Shown here: in pieces, positions 5,142-5,546 of the stretch
How the letters are laid out: every line of letters begins with the position of its first letter
How positions within the stretch are numbered: position 1 is the stretch's first letter
Assembly: GCA_025936205.1 (NCBI GenBank)
Contig: JAICTU010000556.1
Location: 1 to 5,546, forward strand
Direction: 5' to 3'
Length of the DNA: 5,546 nt
Origin: Polyangiaceae bacterium
GTDB taxonomy: Bacteria > Myxococcota > Polyangia > Polyangiales > Polyangiaceae
Translations under genes and position numbers: made by a program
The notes under the pieces: model-generated
The model's database searches: none
Told to the model about the DNA's origin: nothing
What the model saw: only the letters and a program-made list of their open reading frames with translations

Positions 5142-5456
5142 TTACTTGGTTTTAATCTCGACGTCCACGCCCGCGCTCAGATCCAGCTTCATCAGGGCGT
5201 CCAGGGTCTGGGGGGTGGGCTCCATGATGTCGATCAGGCGCTTGTGGGTGCGCACCTCGAACTGCTCGCGGGACTTCTTGTCCACGTGCGGGCCACGCAG
5301 CACCGTGTAGCGGCGCAGCGAGGTGGGCAGCGGGATCGGACCGGCGACGCGCGCGCCGGTGCGGCGCGCGGTCTCGACGATATCCGAGGTGGACTTGTCG
5401 AGGAGCTGGTGGTCGAACGCCTTGAGGCGAATTCGGATTTTGGTCGTGTCTTGCAT
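5142..5456 (-). CDS. rpsJ: 30S ribosomal protein S10
   Basis: S10 is a 30S head protein and, as NusE, a partner of NusB in transcription antitermination. The 104-residue product is normal length. It starts [20 protein letters not shown], contains the signature [11 protein letters not shown] (35-45), [20 protein letters not shown] (48-67) and [20 protein letters not shown] (70-89), and ends DVEIKTK. The ATG at 5456 has GAGGA (5464-5460) only 3 nt upstream, a short spacing. The gene lies 22 nt after the tuf stop, so there is no room for an E. coli-style S10 leader, and expression is probably by readthrough from tuf. The next gene is rplD, not rplC. Confidence 0.98.
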   Translation of the reverse strand: MQDTTKIRIRLKAFDHQLLDKSTSDIVETARRTGARVAGPIPLPTSLRRYTVLRGPHVDKKSREQFEVRTHKRLIDIMEPTPQTLDALMKLDLSAGVDVEIKTK

Positions 5457-5478
5457 GGTTCCTCGTTGATCCGCCCCG

Positions 5479-5546
5479 TTATTCGATGATCTTGGTGACG
5501 ACGCCGGCGCCGACGGTCTTGCCGCCCTCGCGGATGGCGAAGCGCA
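5479..5546 (-). CDS. tuf: Elongation factor Tu (last 21 full codons; runs off the right edge)
   Basis: EF-Tu carries aminoacyl-tRNA to the ribosomal A site as a GTP complex. Only the C-terminus is in the window: [20 protein letters not shown] followed by E and a TAA stop (5481-5479). This is the near-invariant end of EF-Tu domain 3. The frame is open to the window edge. Its position 22 nt before rpsJ is the common arrangement in which the str operon (rpsL-rpsG-fusA-tuf) runs into the S10 operon. Which tuf copy this is cannot be told from the fragment. Confidence 0.95.
   Translation of the reverse strand, partial: RFAIREGGKTVGAGVVTKIIE

Overview
The window is a piece of a bacterial ribosomal-protein superoperon (tuf end, S10 cluster, first gene of the spc cluster). 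Every gene is on the minus strand, so transcription runs from the right edge to the left. The DNA is GC-rich with G/C-biased third codon positions, and the long open frames on the plus strand are shadows of that bias. The long Ala/Pro/Lys-rich N-terminal extension of S17, the high GC and the attachment of tuf to rpsJ suggest a Myxococcota-like (deltaproteobacterial, possibly Polyangia-type) genome. This assignment is an inference from composition and protein style, not a database match.

Layout in the direction of transcription: end of tuf (EF-Tu, 5546-5479), rpsJ (S10), a 64-nt gap where rplC (L3) would normally lie, rplD (L4), rplW (L23), rplB (L2), rpsS (S19), a 332-nt gap, rplV (L22), a 124-nt gap, rpsC (S3), a 54-nt gap with a T7 tract, rplP (L16), rpmC (L29), rpsQ (S17), a 136-nt gap, and the first 66 codons of rplN (L14), cut by the left edge. 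Two blocks are tightly coupled: rplD-rplW-rplB-rpsS (4-nt overlap, 4-nt gap, 2-nt gap) and rplP-rpmC-rpsQ (1-nt and 4-nt overlaps).

Together the genes supply large- and small-subunit proteins around the peptidyl-transferase centre (L2, L16), the exit tunnel (L4, L22, L23, L29), the mRNA entry and 30S head (S3, S10, S19) and the 30S body (S17), plus the elongation factor that delivers aminoacyl-tRNA.

The departures from the textbook operon are the interest here. rplC is absent from its usual position, with a perfect 10-bp GC hairpin in its place. S17 carries about 80 extra N-terminal residues. S3 has an insertion of about 14 residues in its KH domain. Each of the five intergenic gaps longer than 50 nt contains an inverted repeat. 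The 332-nt rpsS-rplV gap also has a plausible internal promoter. I see no mobile element, tRNA, rRNA or CRISPR, and no sign of an unrelated novel system.
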